This document shows, one piece after another, positions 13,685 to 28,175 of a stretch of DNA of 64,000 nt. Source of the stretch: Spirodela intermedia (Eukaryota > Streptophyta > Magnoliopsida > Alismatales > Araceae); NCBI GenBank assembly GCA_902729315.2, contig LR746264.1, forward strand, positions 6,851,878 through 6,915,877. The letters run 5' to 3'. A program made the position numbers and the translations under genes. Below the pieces are notes generated by a model. That model was given only the letters and a program-made list of their open reading frames with translations, was not told where the DNA came from and did not search any database. The first letter of the stretch is position 1. Each line of letters starts with the position of its first letter.

Positions 13685-13899
13685 CTCCCTGTTTGCCTCT
13701 TAGGAGGACAAAAGCGTGGTTGGCACGTGCGGGCAACCGCCCAGGAAACTGCCGCGCTTGTTGCAGGACGAAGAAGAAGAGAAACCCAGAGATGAGGGGA
13801 GGTGGGGGGCATGGGAAATCGCTGGTCTTCCGTTTTCCTATCCGTCTTTTAATCCCTCTCAGGGGAATTCAAGTGTGAAGGCGCGCATCTGCGCCTGAT

Positions 13900-15700
<1,801 letters not shown>

Positions 15701-15704
15701 TGTT

Positions 15705-16850
15705 GCGGCGCTCATCTAGCTAAGTGCAAATCTACGACCCAATGTCCATGATTGGCACACCAATGTTATACCCTGCTAGAGAAATAAGTGGGCGTTGGAG
15801 ATCTGGCACAGAGTAGAGTTTCAGATGGTCCGGACCTGGCCTTAAGTCATGCTATTATTATAGTCCAACATTTATTTCCTTTAATCATGTTGTGACCCAA
15901 AAATCGACATTTAAAATACAATCTAGAGTAAGATCTCATAAACACGGCAAGCATAGTTAGTAGAGGCCTAGAGCTACCATCATTTATGATAATATCTTAG
16001 TTCATGTTCAATTTTTTATGCCCTAATCATCGTAAATTCAATTTTAGTGTAACTAATGTAAGACCATTCTTAATACTTTGCATCTAGTGTTATTTAATTT
16101 TTGGGATATGTAACTGTCGTGCATGAACATAGTGATTATAGCTTAAGAGAAACTAACAAGTTAGATACCTTGTAAAATTTGTGGCTATACACATCAAAAT
16201 CATTTTACTGTCAGTGTATTCACCTTATGTTCATAGCAACAGATTAGCGTATTATGTAATAACCACAAAACTATTCTTAATAGAAATCCCAAAGCAAAAA
16301 ATGAAGAACACGCTGCATCTCATAGCTTGAAAACCATGACAACGATCCAGCATTATCTTAGAAAAAAATCGAATTCAGCGTTTAGAGCTACACATCCCAT
16401 GAATCACGTATGGGAAGAACTGATTGATCAAAATCTTAGTGCTCTATCTGATTCAAGGTTGTACCTAGTACGAAATATAACGAGCAAACTATGTGAGCAT
16501 ATTTGGTGTGACCAGAGTAAGCACTTGATTCAAAGTCTCCATCGCTCGAATTCTTCTCACTTGATGCCAATTGCCGGAGGCCTAACAGTTTCCTCTCCAT
16601 CAGCGGATTGGACGCTTCCACATACCTTTGTCCTAGATAATGTCTCCGCCCTCTCTGACACAAAGAGTGTTGTATATCTAACTCAGTTTCTGGTGACGGC
16701 CTTTTGCGATAACGTGGGACGCATCAAACCGTAGCTCCCCCTGCTATGAAGAGTGAGGATGGAGGTATCCGTCGTTCTAATGTTTAGTACTCCGAACTGT
16801 TTTAAATTTTCCTATTTCAGGTCTGAGACTATGTTCCCCATGACGTTAAT
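15705..16850 (+). repeat. Dispersed ~1.1 kb repeat, copy 1 (uninterrupted)
   Basis: Aligns by eye, in the same orientation, with 45294-45452 joined to 51541-52500. Shared blocks include the CATCATTTATGAT block near 16000, AGTAAGCACTT near 16520, GGAGGCCT near 16575 and CTGCTATGAAGAGT near 16742. The repeat is moderately diverged between copies. Its 135-codon open frame at 16327-16734 falls in the same block and is broken by stops in copy 2, so I treat it as part of the repeat. It could be a solo LTR or a non-autonomous element. I cannot name a family and saw no clear terminal repeats. Confidence 0.7.
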
Positions 16851-18340
16851 TTCGCTTCGACTTGAACGCGATGCACTTTTTCAGGATTTGTTCACTCGAA
16901 CGCGATAGCTCAAATAGCGGTACAAAGAGACACGTCCGTCATTTACACGATCATGTATTATATTGATCGTAAGAATATCATCTCTCTTGATTTTCTACAG
17001 GTAAAAATATCCTAATAAAAAATGCCACTGACTTTGTTTACGTGTAAAATGAAAGTAATATAACGTTCTTTCACCAAGTTTTGGATCAATTTTATGAGAT
17101 GAAACGTTGAGAAACTGTCATATGTCCCGTCTGCCTTCTGGTTTTGTCCAGTTGGTTGACCTCTCTATGTATTTAGTACCGTAATATGTCCCGTTTCCTA
17201 TTAACATTTAGTATATTTAAACCATAAGGATACATCTACTTTTTTAGTTTTCAAATTGATTCATCAAATGGAGAAGGGTATCGAGTAGACGCTCCAAAAA
17301 GGGTAATATTAAGGCTGAAGTGACAAGGATCAAATCGTGAATCTTCAGTTAATTAAGCATTGAATAGAAATGAAAATATGACAACTCTTTGGTTGATAAG
17401 TAGCGGTTCGAAGCTTCAGCGCCCAGTATCATCCATATTAACGAAATGCCCTCTGTGGAAATTCGAAGGCGATCTGGAGCCAGTCCTCGAATGTGAGCCT
17501 AACTTGAATGTAACATCGGTCGCAGTCCCTTAATAGGGTATTCTTTAGAAGTGATAGCTCATAGTAGACTCAGCACTTCACGATTGTGAGGTTCACCGTC
17601 GAGTTGTGCATTCCAGGGGAAACAACGTACGTGACGAAGTAAGAAGACATAACAATTGATCCTATCAAGAGTAATATCTTTTCTTCCATGCCGAAAACTC
17701 CGAATCTAGAAAACCAGAGATAAGTTTCACTGGTTGGTGTGGCTTAACACCGTGCTACAAATAATGTGGATACATTTTTCTGCATGATTTTTTAATAGCG
17801 AACTAGAGGGATGCAAACAAAACAAATTGGATTAATCAAAAGCCACCAAAACCATCTAACCAATTAGGTCACTACGACCATTTTGGACCGAACATGATCC
17901 TAATCGAACATTTTAAGACGCAGACGCGGTTTGACTGCACAGAAAGACGAGATAATCTGGGGTCCGACTCAGACCTCGTGACGTTGAAATCCACCTAGAG
18001 GCAACTGGGGCATGGATGTTCGGCAGAGAACTGTCTAATCTCTGGATGGGAATTCTTGTGATCAATCAAGGGGCTGTTAGTTTTGTACCCTATCTCGAAC
18101 GCTATCTTCTTGGGAAATGCCCACCTTGAAATAATGCTTAAATATAACTGAAGATGAACCCTCGATCCTAGTATTAACTAAGATCAGAAAACATTTGAAT
18201 GAGGGGTTCATCTTAGTATGAAATTGTCTTTAGTGCTGAGAGGTTCTCAAGTTAAATATTAACTTCTGCTTCCAACACTGAGGGTTCCAGGGACTATCCG
18301 GGAGTTTGGTTGCAGCGGCATCGACGGGACGGAATATTAA
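16850..18340. other. Intergenic stretch, nothing recognised
   Basis: AT-rich unassigned DNA between the dispersed repeat and the lipid-transfer-like gene. I see no open frame with a domain and no clear repeat. Confidence 0.5.
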
Positions 18341-18353
18341 TTAGGAATGATGG

Positions 18354-18354
<1 letters not shown>

Positions 18355-18402
<48 letters not shown>
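18355..18402. repeat. GA microsatellite, ~48 bp
   Basis: Uninterrupted (GA)n run about 190 bases beyond the stop of the minus-strand lipid-transfer-like gene. Confidence 0.95.
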
Positions 18403-18405
<3 letters not shown>

Positions 18406-18588
18406 GAAGTGACGTATAAAAATTGCGTCACAGACTTTGAGGAGCAAACTGGACACTGCCATATGAACTTTTCATTAACAGAGCTTGGCTTTGAGCTTTA
18501 AACAGCATTATGCTTATTCGTGTCGACTGCCTCGAGAAAGAGTCATACGTGATGACCGGAAGATCTGAGCGGGAAAGGGCTCCTGGCG

Positions 18589-19146
18589 TCACGGCGACAA
18601 GGTGGCGGGTGCCATTCCGACTGGCGTCGGTGCTGAGAGAAAATAAATAACATTTTTAAATCTATGAAACTGTTTTGCATAGGATACTTGGGAGATAACC
18701 ATGTAGAAGTTTCGAGACGAAGAAAATCGGAAAGTGAAATAGAGCAGAGGGGGAAAAAGGGACTCACTGGAACACTGGCTGAGCGGAGGGACCGTAGCAT
18801 TGCAGGTACTGATGAGCCTGGCGGCCCTCTCCCCGTCGATGGGGACGGGGAAGTCTTCCGGTTTGGCCTTGACGAGAAAACAAGCGCATTGGGGTACGTC
18901 TATAGAGAAACTTTTGACACTATTGCAGCACTTTTCAGTGGGATTCGTCAGGTTGCTCTGGAGATGCACGTAATCCCCGCAGTCGGCAAGGTCAACGATG
19001 ACGGCCATCAAGCAGGGGTCTTGTAGCGGACTGGGAGGCTCCACGGGGTTCGAGGGAGCCAGGAGCTGCTTCGTTGAAGGCAAGGGAAGGCCGTTGGAAG
19101 CTACAACGAGAAATACAAGCACGACAGACAACTCCATCCGTGCCAT
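18589..19146 (-). CDS. Lipid-transfer-protein-like (8-cysteine motif) secreted protein, 2 exons, ~140 aa
   Basis: Exon 1 is 19146-18768 and exon 2 is 18632-18589; the join gives 423 nt in frame. Residues 1-19 form a hydrophobic signal peptide. Eight cysteines follow in the LTP/protease-inhibitor order C45, C56, CC73-74, C87-x-C89, C115, C125. LADCGDYV resembles the xylogen/LTPG subgroup, whose members bind lipids in the cell wall or on the outer plasma membrane. The predicted protein ends only 15 residues after the last cysteine, without the hydrophobic tail that would signal a GPI anchor. So it is either a secreted soluble form, or exon 2 is not the true last exon. The second ATG (residue 4) could also be the start. 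Confidence 0.8.
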   Translation of the reverse strand: MARMELSVVLVFLVVASNGLPLPSTKQLLAPSNPVEPPSPLQDPCLMAVIVDLADCGDYVHLQSNLTNPTEKCCNSVKSFSIDVPQCACFLVKAKPEDFPVPIDGERAARLISTCNATVPPLSQCSSESLFPPLLYFTFRFSSSRNFYMVISQVSYAKQFHRFKNVIYFLSAPTPVGMAPATLSP

Positions 19147-19199
19147 TAATTTGAGAGCGGCCCTGGGGTCGCTCTCTTCTCCACACTAGATAACCCGGT

Positions 19200-22100
19200 C
19201 GGGTTGGGACGCTCTAGTTTGTGATGGCGGCACAGACAACTGATGGGCAGGGTTTTTAATAGATTCACCGGACTCACCGGGGAAGCAGTAGTAGCCTTTA
19301 TTGCTGGGATTGGGGATCAGACTGGCGGCAGGATGGTGTCGTCTCAAGACTGGAGGCCGGGACAGTAGTAATGAGCCTGCGCCAACTGTTGCCCCAAGCT
19401 TGAAACAGAGGGTGCCTGTTTCTGTCGGGCACGTCTTGGTCAATAAGTCAACTTTCTTAGAAAAAGGCGACGTGTCCACTGACACCACCATAGTATCTAT
19501 ACGAAGGCATTCGCCTCTTCTACACTCATAATGGGTGCAGTAACTCAGGCTCCTACGTCTTGGTTCGTTGCGCAATCTTATCAGTCCAGATGCCCAATAT
19601 ACGTATGTCCAGGTAGAGAAGGGCATTAAATTAATGGGGGTAATTAAGTGTATGATCGCAATGGGTTTCAATGCGTGGGATATTTTAGGGTTCTATCTTC
19701 ATGGGTCAACGTAAAACTGGTCTTCCACTTGATCCTTGGGCGAAAAGAATATAGTTATTTTCATTTTGGTCTTTATTAATTGCTTGAATTATGGACATGT
19801 ACTCTTTCTTTAATTGGCTTTTTATGTCGCCACAAACTGGCTAATCTCATTGTACATATTTTCTAATTGAGGTTTTGTGAAGTACGATAAAAATGCTCAA
19901 AGTGTTAATCCGTTTCATTTGTCAAAAGGCAACAATAACCCCCTTGTTTGCATTATAAAATATGTTTATTCAATAAAGCATTTTAAATATTGCTTGATAT
20001 TCATTTTCAGCCTCATTTGAATAATTATTATTGTGTAATATATAATGAGATATTGTATTAACATGATTACTTAATTAAATTCAACCATGCAGGTAAGATG
20101 ATACACAAGAATTATTATTGTGTAATATATAATGGGTTCCATTGTATTTTTTAATCTATTAACATTATGTGGCATAATAATTCTATCTAAAATATATAGG
20201 TAGTTCTTGTTTTCATATAAACCATCAAAAAAATGAATCATTGCAATGTCTTATGTACCATAAAGATTAAGTATGTTGAAAATTTTAGACATATAAAGAG
20301 CATTACATAGATTGTTCATAGATCTTCAATGATCATTTTTCTTGTGAAATAATGCTAAATATATGAGAAAAATGATGTAATGATATTCTGATCTCCTATA
20401 AATAAAATTCCTTCATAAAAAAACAATGAAATGCATTTTAAATACGATATCCATCAATAATGTGTTATATTATTTCAGACATAAATTTGGCTTATTAAAT
20501 ATAAGTTACTCAATAAGATATTATAATAACATTTTAAGTTACTTAATGATATATTAATATATGTGGAGTTAAAGTACACAACAATCATGTATATCAAACA
20601 TAAAACTCTAATTTATGAAAATTCAAAAAAAGCTTAGAATCAATACACAAATAACTAAAGATATCATGGAAGATATGTTGATATATGGCCTTCATGTTGT
20701 GGAACAACACAAGACATCATTGTTTATATTTAAATTTTTAAAGAGTTATACTATTGAACAAACTAAGTCAAAGTTCGTAAGTACAAAAATAATGAGGTAT
20801 ATGAAGTTACTACGTTCACATATGCTTAGTTACATTGTGAAAGATAAATTATGTGAAACATATAAATAAATAAATATTAAGTTAATAAAAATCAAATTAA
20901 AAAGATAATTATTTTGTTTAAACTATAATAGTTCACTATATTGAGATTAAATATTTTGGTACATGAGAATATGTTGTGCATATTATAATATATCATGTTT
21001 AGTGTCTTAGCACATGACATTTACACTCAAATTATAAATTGACACATGGAGTTAAAAATCTTAGTACATATATTTTTTTAGTGATATAGAATAATATAAA
21101 AATAGATTACTAAATCGTGTAACAATTTAGGACCAACACTATAGTTCAATCATTTTTGTGCTGATCTGAACATTGCAAAAAAGACTGCATTATAGTTTTC
21201 TAATTGAAAGGTATTTATCATTGAACACCAGGGAATGTGGCCTTCTCAACTATGTAAAAATTGAGTAAGAGTTTATTAAACTAAAAATTAAAGGTTAAAA
21301 AAAGTAAAATTAAAATAAGAGAAGAAAGAGGGCGTGAAATGACAAGAAAATACTATTGTGGTGATTTCTTTCTACAACCTTGCAAGAGCTTCCAACTCTA
21401 TGCATTGCAATAAAGTCCATAACTATATTATTTTAAGGTTAAATTAAGTTTTCCTTGAAATCATTTGAATTATTATATCAAAAGCCTCTTACTACTAGGA
21501 AGTACTAGTATACACTTGGACATTTCTAGAGTTGGTAAGGTTGGAAAAAATTAGTAGTATTTTATTTCCTAGGGTCCTGACTTTAAAAATGAGTATGAGA
21601 AACATTTGAGTCGCTAGTCACATGAGTCTAGTAGAAGCTAAATGCTAGTAATTACCTACTTTATTATATGCATAAAGTGGAATGTGGAAAAGATACATCT
21701 AGGGAGGTATGTGTATCTCATGATAATCACTCAAATCATCTATACCAACTCAAATTTCTTTATTTTTAAAATTATTTTTAGTTAATCTATTTTTATCACA
21801 TTATTCTAGAAATATTTAATTGTTACCCCCTCTTGGTTCATGTCCTTATGTAAGCAGCTACAATTTTTTATGAATATTAATTTTATTTTTAAGATATTAA
21901 TAAATTATTGGCTGTGAGAGGATGCTGATTAATTTCAAAAGATTTTACACTACCATTGTTTTTATGAGTAAATTTAGCAATGGTCTAAACACCTAACTAA
22001 GATTACAAGTAATTAAAATTATTGAAGTCACTACAAATACATTTTTTTTATCTTGTGGCTTTTTTTATAATATTTCTAAACACTTTGAATATTTTTTTTA

Positions 22101-25100
22101 CCTATTTTAGTTGTATTTTTCACGACATCTTATTATGAACATGTTTATTAAATGTTATATATTCATGTTAATGAATGTTTATAGAAAATACTACTTGCAT
22201 GAATAAGTGATTAAAATTATTGGTAGATCACCCTTCACTCCTTCCATAAAACGTTTATAGATGTCTTTGATTTTAACATATATAATGAGAATTTATTTAT
22301 GAAATATTATTGAGTGACTTATTTAATAATTCACGAAACTAAAGACACAAGTGACTTTGGTTTTATATGCATCACCACTAATTTTATCAGGAATCAATTA
22401 TTGCTGACAAACATTTAAATAACATACATTGATGATTTTTGGTATGATCATATGACTAACAAAGAATCAAAGTAATCACATCATTGAAATATATATCTAT
22501 GTTAGAATGATCCAAATTAAAACCCTTGAAATATGAATACATAATAACTTGTGTCAAGTGTGAGGAAGTCTCACATATGTTATGGAAAAACAAAGTCACT
22601 TATGAGATTCAAATGCAACACATGAGAACCGAAAATATACGTATTAGTGTATACAATATATAAAAATCAAACATATATAATGGCGTACATGAGATTCAAG
22701 TTCAATAAGTTATGTGAAAGTGAAAAAATAATGACAAAAATATTCAAACTAAAATATGGGTGAAATTTGAAATCAAAAGCACTATAGCGACAATGTGGAA
22801 AACTAGTCAAATAATAAGAGTGAAAATATGTGATCAGTGATTGAAGTATGAATCAAACTCAAGTTCAACATGGTAGTTGAGTTGGATCACTTCTACAGAG
22901 TAAAGAAGTTAATGGATAATTCTTCGCTACATAACTTGCAAGTGACATGTCAGAATCATACAAGGAGAAAACAATGAAGGAAAATGACTAATTTCAATTG
23001 TCTCAAAAGCAAGATCTTCTTTGGAAGTGTCACGAATATTCATAAATGACTTTCAAAAGTTATTTGTGAAATATTTACATGTCTTAATTCAAAGAATAAC
23101 CTAAAATCAATCTTGCATACCCTGAATGGTAACACACTATTAGAGTTCATAAAAAAATGACAATTTCAATGAACTTTGATAGGCGAGAGGTGTAAGCACC
23201 ACGAGGTGTGAAGTGATCTTGTACTAAATGAATTTCACTTTCCAACACGAAAATGAAAGAGAGTTGAATTGCTTAGTCAGTCTCGTGACCTCTTTTCTTA
23301 GCTGGACTTGAAGACAAATACGTTCATTGATTAGTTGAAGATTTACATATACAATATCAAAGATGGTATACCTATAAACTAAAAGATCTGAGTTGAATTA
23401 TGACTGAACATTATAAGTATGTATTATGGATGATAACTCATCAATAAAGGATATAGAGTAAAGAACAAATCAAAATCTCTTCTAAGACCCTAAAAGAAAT
23501 GTTCATCGATCAATTATGAATCTCTAAATAAGATATTGTCGACAACTATCACAAGATAAAAAAACTTAGAAATGAAAAGTAGTTGAAGGTTACTCGAGCA
23601 TTGGTAAAGCAACAAAAAATATTTCAAATTAATAAGATTATTTTCAAAAGCTGAAATGATAGAGATATAGTAGAGTATAAAAAGATGAGTTGAGAATAAT
23701 CAAAGATTAATGCCGAAGGAAGAAACATTCGTCAGGATCACTTACACAAGCTCAAGAAGAAGATCTACCTAACTCTTTATAATAAAATGACCACACATCT
23801 CAAAGAAAGATTCAGAACTTCATCTCACTCAATCATCCATGGCAATCTACAAAGCATTCAATTGCACTGTAAGTTGTCTCTCTCCACAAGGCTTAAAGGT
23901 AATTTTGGCTGTGAGTGGAGATAGTGAGACTAAGACTCAAGATATTGAGAGCTGAAATCCACTTGTTGAGGGTGTTGTTAACTAAAGAGAAGTATGCATT
24001 GACTTAAGCATGTTGTGCTGCGAGTCAATACCTACTCATAAAGGGTAAGATACATGTGGAGATCAAACGATATTATTTGGGAGAATTGAGCTCATGAAGT
24101 CAGTTGTATTTTTGAAAAAAATAGTAAAAATTTGATAGGAGTACCCACTACACTGAACATAATCCAAGGAAAGGTGAACTAATATAAAATCTCAATGTCT
24201 ATCATCATTGAGAGTGAGAGATAGACTGAAGTGACAATGTGACAAAGAAAAACATCTTAGCTAAATTTTCATATAGACTTGACAAAGTATGTTATAATGC
24301 ATGTTTACACATACACATAATTAAAAAGTCAGAGAAAAATTAGAAAATATAACAAATTCACACCCCACCCTCTATTGTTACTTAACCACATTGAACTCAA
24401 CAACTTCATCCATGGTCACTAATAGATATTTTATTAAACTCTCATTTAGTATCAAATTATATCATAAATGTGGAGGGGATGACTATCAAGTTAAATAATT
24501 TATATTGGCCAATAAAGACAATCATTGGTACTTCATGGTGGAAAGAAACTCCAACAACCATTAACAGTGAGCTAATATAAAGCTCATACCTTTTGGCGCT
24601 TGCCAAAGTTTTCAAGATGCTACATATTGGAATTATCATGGACTATCTAAGAAAACTAGTATTATTTGTCTATTTGTAGGCCGAAGCCTAAGTGAGGAGA
24701 AAATTTTCATCAAGACAATTTCAACATGTACTCAACTCGTGAAGTTGTAACATACTAAAAACAAGCTTAAGTTTTTCTAATTTCATATCAGTTTCTTGTT
24801 TGATTCCAAATCATTCAACTATAATGGTGAATATGTTCAAAAAATTAAATTCTTAATAGTAAATGATAAAAAGACCTTTCTCATTTGTGTATGGGGTCTT
24901 AAAATTATAGCTACTTTCTTGATTTTGTGTTCGAAATAGTTCATAGTTATATAATAATATCATATATCATGTAGTTTTATGTAACATTTTTTGTATAAAA
25001 TATAATCGTAACATGAAATAATCATGAATCTAAACTTTGCATAATTCATATATATTTTCTTTGGTTCATTAGAGAGGTTCATCAAATTTAGTGTTGTATT

Positions 25101-25600
25101 TAAATTATTGTTCACACGTTATTTTGATTTTGTAAACTCATTTATGTATTCAATGGTAAAGTGAGATATTATTTTCTTCAAATAATTTGTTTCAAGTATT
25201 GAAGATGGTCTTGCCAAAGGTTCAACAATCTCATGTATTCATATCCACTTCTGCTTTCTACGACTAGATAACCATAGAGAAGACACTCCCATAGAGATCT
25301 GATGGGATATGAATGTCACCCACATCCCCTTAGAGACATTCACATGCAACCACAGTTCTTATTTTTCTTTAGTGTATTGGCACCTTCTTAAGTTTAATAT
25401 TTGTCAGAGAAGCATGCCAAATAAGACTCTCTCCCTCTCTCTCTTCCCTCCCTCTCCTCCTAACTTATTGAGACCTTCACAATGCTCCAAGAGTCATACA
25501 AATATAACAGTCCAAGTAGACTTTCTAGACATGCCAAGTCTGCCCTTTATCGATTGGAGGACACTTGCGAGATGAGGGTTTGGGGGAGTGGGGGGAGGGA
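19200..25600. other. AT-rich gene-free DNA, probably decayed transposons
   Basis: No long open frame and no recognisable host gene in 6.4 kb. The base composition is much more AT-rich than in the gene islands on either side. Around 24340-24460 a C-rich block ends in a TTTAGTATCAAA-like sequence resembling a copia LTR end plus initiator-tRNA primer site, listed separately at low confidence. The rest holds nothing I can name. Confidence 0.6.
24340..24470 (+). mobile_element. Possible relic of a copia LTR end and primer binding site
   Basis: CACCCCACCCTCTATTG followed about 70 bases on by TTTAGTATCAAA resembles the common plant copia layout in which the LTR end is followed by TGGTATCAGAGC. No LTR partner or readable gag was found, so this is a weak call. 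Confidence 0.25.
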
Positions 25601-25605
25601 TAGTG
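25601..25605. repeat. Target-site duplication TAGTG, left copy
   Basis: Five bases immediately before the TGACACCC start of the chromovirus LTR. The same five bases occur at 45294-45298, right after the far LTR ends in TCA. This pins both ends of the 19.7 kb insertion. Confidence 0.8.
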
Positions 25606-26059
25606 TGACACCCATCTCATAGAGGAACAAGATTTGGGGCCCTGACCACCCCATGATAAGTATTTTTGAAGTTCAAAATGAGAAGTCACTTACCCTCTCT
25701 AACATGACCATGTTGTGGTGTGATAAGGTCCCAGCATTACAAGGGTGTTGGAAGGGAAAGAGTCCGATGTACAAAATAGAGAGAATAAAGGGGAAGGAAA
25801 AGATGGAGACCAGTCCATAGTGGTACGGTGGAGAGAGGATGCCCGCAGTTGCACACCTTGGGGGAAAAGAGGAGAGATCAAGCACAAAAAGAGTAAGGAG
25901 GCCAAGGAGAGGGAGAAGGATCACTTGGTGTACTTTAGTTCTTTTCACACCCCTCCCTTGTGCCTCCCCCCTTGGCTCTTACATGAGGATTGGCCATAGT
26001 TGGCTGGGCCACTATGTTTTCTTAGGCCTTAGATAGTTAAAGAGTGGTTATTGTCCTCA
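25606..26059 (-). repeat. Chromovirus 3' LTR
   Basis: Starts TGACACCC on the plus strand and ends CCTCA. The segment GGCCACTATGTTTTCTTAGG near 26010 matches GAGCCACTGTCTTCTTAGG near 45250 in the partner LTR. The two LTRs are clearly diverged, which points to an old insertion. Confidence 0.7.
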
Positions 26060-26103
26060 AGCTGAAATTTTGGAAATTGTGTTTTGAACTTTGTTGCCAA
26101 TTA

Positions 26104-26732
26104 TCATGTCGCTTCAAACTCAGGCAGGCCCTTCCATTTGACAATGACGAGCATATCGAATGAGGATTGTTTGGAGGCAAGTATGTGCCCTAGCTCGAGC
26201 AGCCACTCCCTCTCCTCCGTGAGGGTGCTCAAGAGTGGTTGAAGTGATACACCTACTCTCGGAGTTCGCCACAACTTCACTACATGAAAAATTAGATGGA
26301 TGGCAGCATGTTGTGGTAGCTCGAGTTTGTATGCCACAAGTCCCACCTTCTGAAGGATCATATAAGGTCCAAAACTTATGAGCCCCAATTTCTTGTTCTC
26401 ATGTTATGTTGTCTTCATCTTGTAGGGCTTGAATTAGGGTAGAAGGCCTCACCAACCTTGAACTGCACATCTTTCTTGTGCTTGTTGAACTGAAGCTTCA
26501 TATAAAATTACATTCATGTCAAATGGTGCTTGAGAAGAGCAATGATCTGACCACATTAAAATATCATCTAGTCCACCTTATTACATAGCAACAGTGGAGA
26601 TCCATAATAGATGATGGTGGGAGAGTCCCGACTATAAATCACTTGAAATGGATACATCCCTATGGAGGTGTGGAGGTGGTGTTGTAGCTCAATTCCACCT
26701 AATGTGACTATGTACTCCATTTGGTGGGCTTA
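26104..26732 (-). pseudogene. Chromovirus integrase C-terminus and chromodomain remnant
   Basis: The minus-strand frame 26388-26104 reads through a linker with GPY, KVAYKL-like and HLIFHV segments, then EWLLE and VKWKGLP, the hallmark of a chromodomain tail. Upstream (26390-26730) the frame shifts, but the integrase segment with the YNTT and GM-PFQ motifs is readable. It continues exactly the integrase that breaks off at 39483, showing that the DNA between is an insertion. Confidence 0.8.
26728..26732. repeat. Target-site duplication GCTTA (left) of the Athila-like element
   Basis: GCTTA here and GATTA at 39483-39487 flank the element with one mismatch. Removing the element and one copy restores the order of chromovirus integrase coding, though a small frameshift remains. 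Confidence 0.6.
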
Positions 26733-28175
26733 TGACATGATTCAGTCATTGTATAATAAATCACATAAATTTAAAATTTATAAACTAGAAATAGTAATAT
26801 TTAGATTTTTAAATTATAGTAAAATTAATTAATTAATTAATTATAATTTGATAAACGATTTCAAAAATAGTGAAAAATTTTCAAATCAATCATAGGGATG
26901 TAATGTAATATCAGATAATATTTTATTTTTTTAATATAAATATTTTTTATAATTATTATATTAAATATTAAATAGAAAATATATTTAAAAATCAAAAAAT
27001 AGAGAAATAAGGATGTGAATGTCATGATGATGTCAACACTTAACAAAAGCAAATCGGACCTAAATAGTTTGTGGACATCATGATGATTCTTACGTAAGTG
27101 ATTATAAATGATTTAATTGATCAAGTTAAGTTTTGTAAAAGTCAGAAAAATTATAATTTAATAAAGAATAATTTCAAAACTTAAAATCATACAAAGTATT
27201 ACCAAATTAAGCAATAAATAAGTTTAAAGTAGGAAATGTAGTTTTGACTTCGCGACAACAATCGTTGAAATTTTATGTTTGGGAGGATTATCATGTGATA
27301 TCCATGGCCTTGAAGGCTCTCCTCAATCACAAATAATGTGGGTAATCTCTATATCTTCTTACAAAATTTAAAAATCAATAAAGTGAGTTGTCGAATCATT
27401 GATGGCTATCACTTGTCAAAGTAAAAAAATGATAACTTTACAACTCCTAGATGGTTGTCACCTAATGAAATAGAGAAACGATGATTTTGCGACTCTTCGA
27501 CGACTATCACTTGACAGAGATAAACTATATGGAAGTGAGGTACATCTTAAGAAGCTTTATCTTAAGTTCGTGCAATAAGAGGAGGCTCTTCATTGCATTT
27601 GATATGCTCTCAAGAGGTGGTGATTAGTCTCATAGTAGATCGTCCTCTTCCCGATAATAGTTGATTCGTTGATGAATCTCTTGTTCTAGAATCTCCTCCC
27701 TTCTTCCACTTTGTCTTGAAGAGTAACTAACATCAATTCAGTCACACTTTCATTTTTCAATTGAACACTTTTCATTTTTGATTATGATCAAAAGAGATAT
27801 TCACAATCCTTTTATGTTGAGTTGTTTAGAAATTTTAGTAATTGATGCTTTACAAATCATGTTGGTGAGATTTTTGTCGATAATTGAGCAATTATGACAA
27901 CTTAATCATTTATAAAAAAACTATAATAAAAGTATAATTTTAATTAAATAAAAATATGAGTTTTTGTTCTAACGTGATTTGAATGTTCACTAGTGGCTTA
28001 CATGTATGAGAGAGAGTGAAATAAGTATGCAAACACCCTTATAAAATGATGTCATAAGGGTATTTCTTTCTAATAAATAAAGAATATTTTAGTTATTGAA
28101 ATCATTAAAACCTTTTGAAGAGGCTGTGACCACCAATTGAGTCTCATGTTAGTTATATATTGAGTTTTGACTCCC

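Noticed and set aside
16327-16734. Plus-strand 135-codon open frame as a host gene
   Set aside because: It belongs to a dispersed repeat, and the matching stretch in the second copy near 52130-52350 contains stops.
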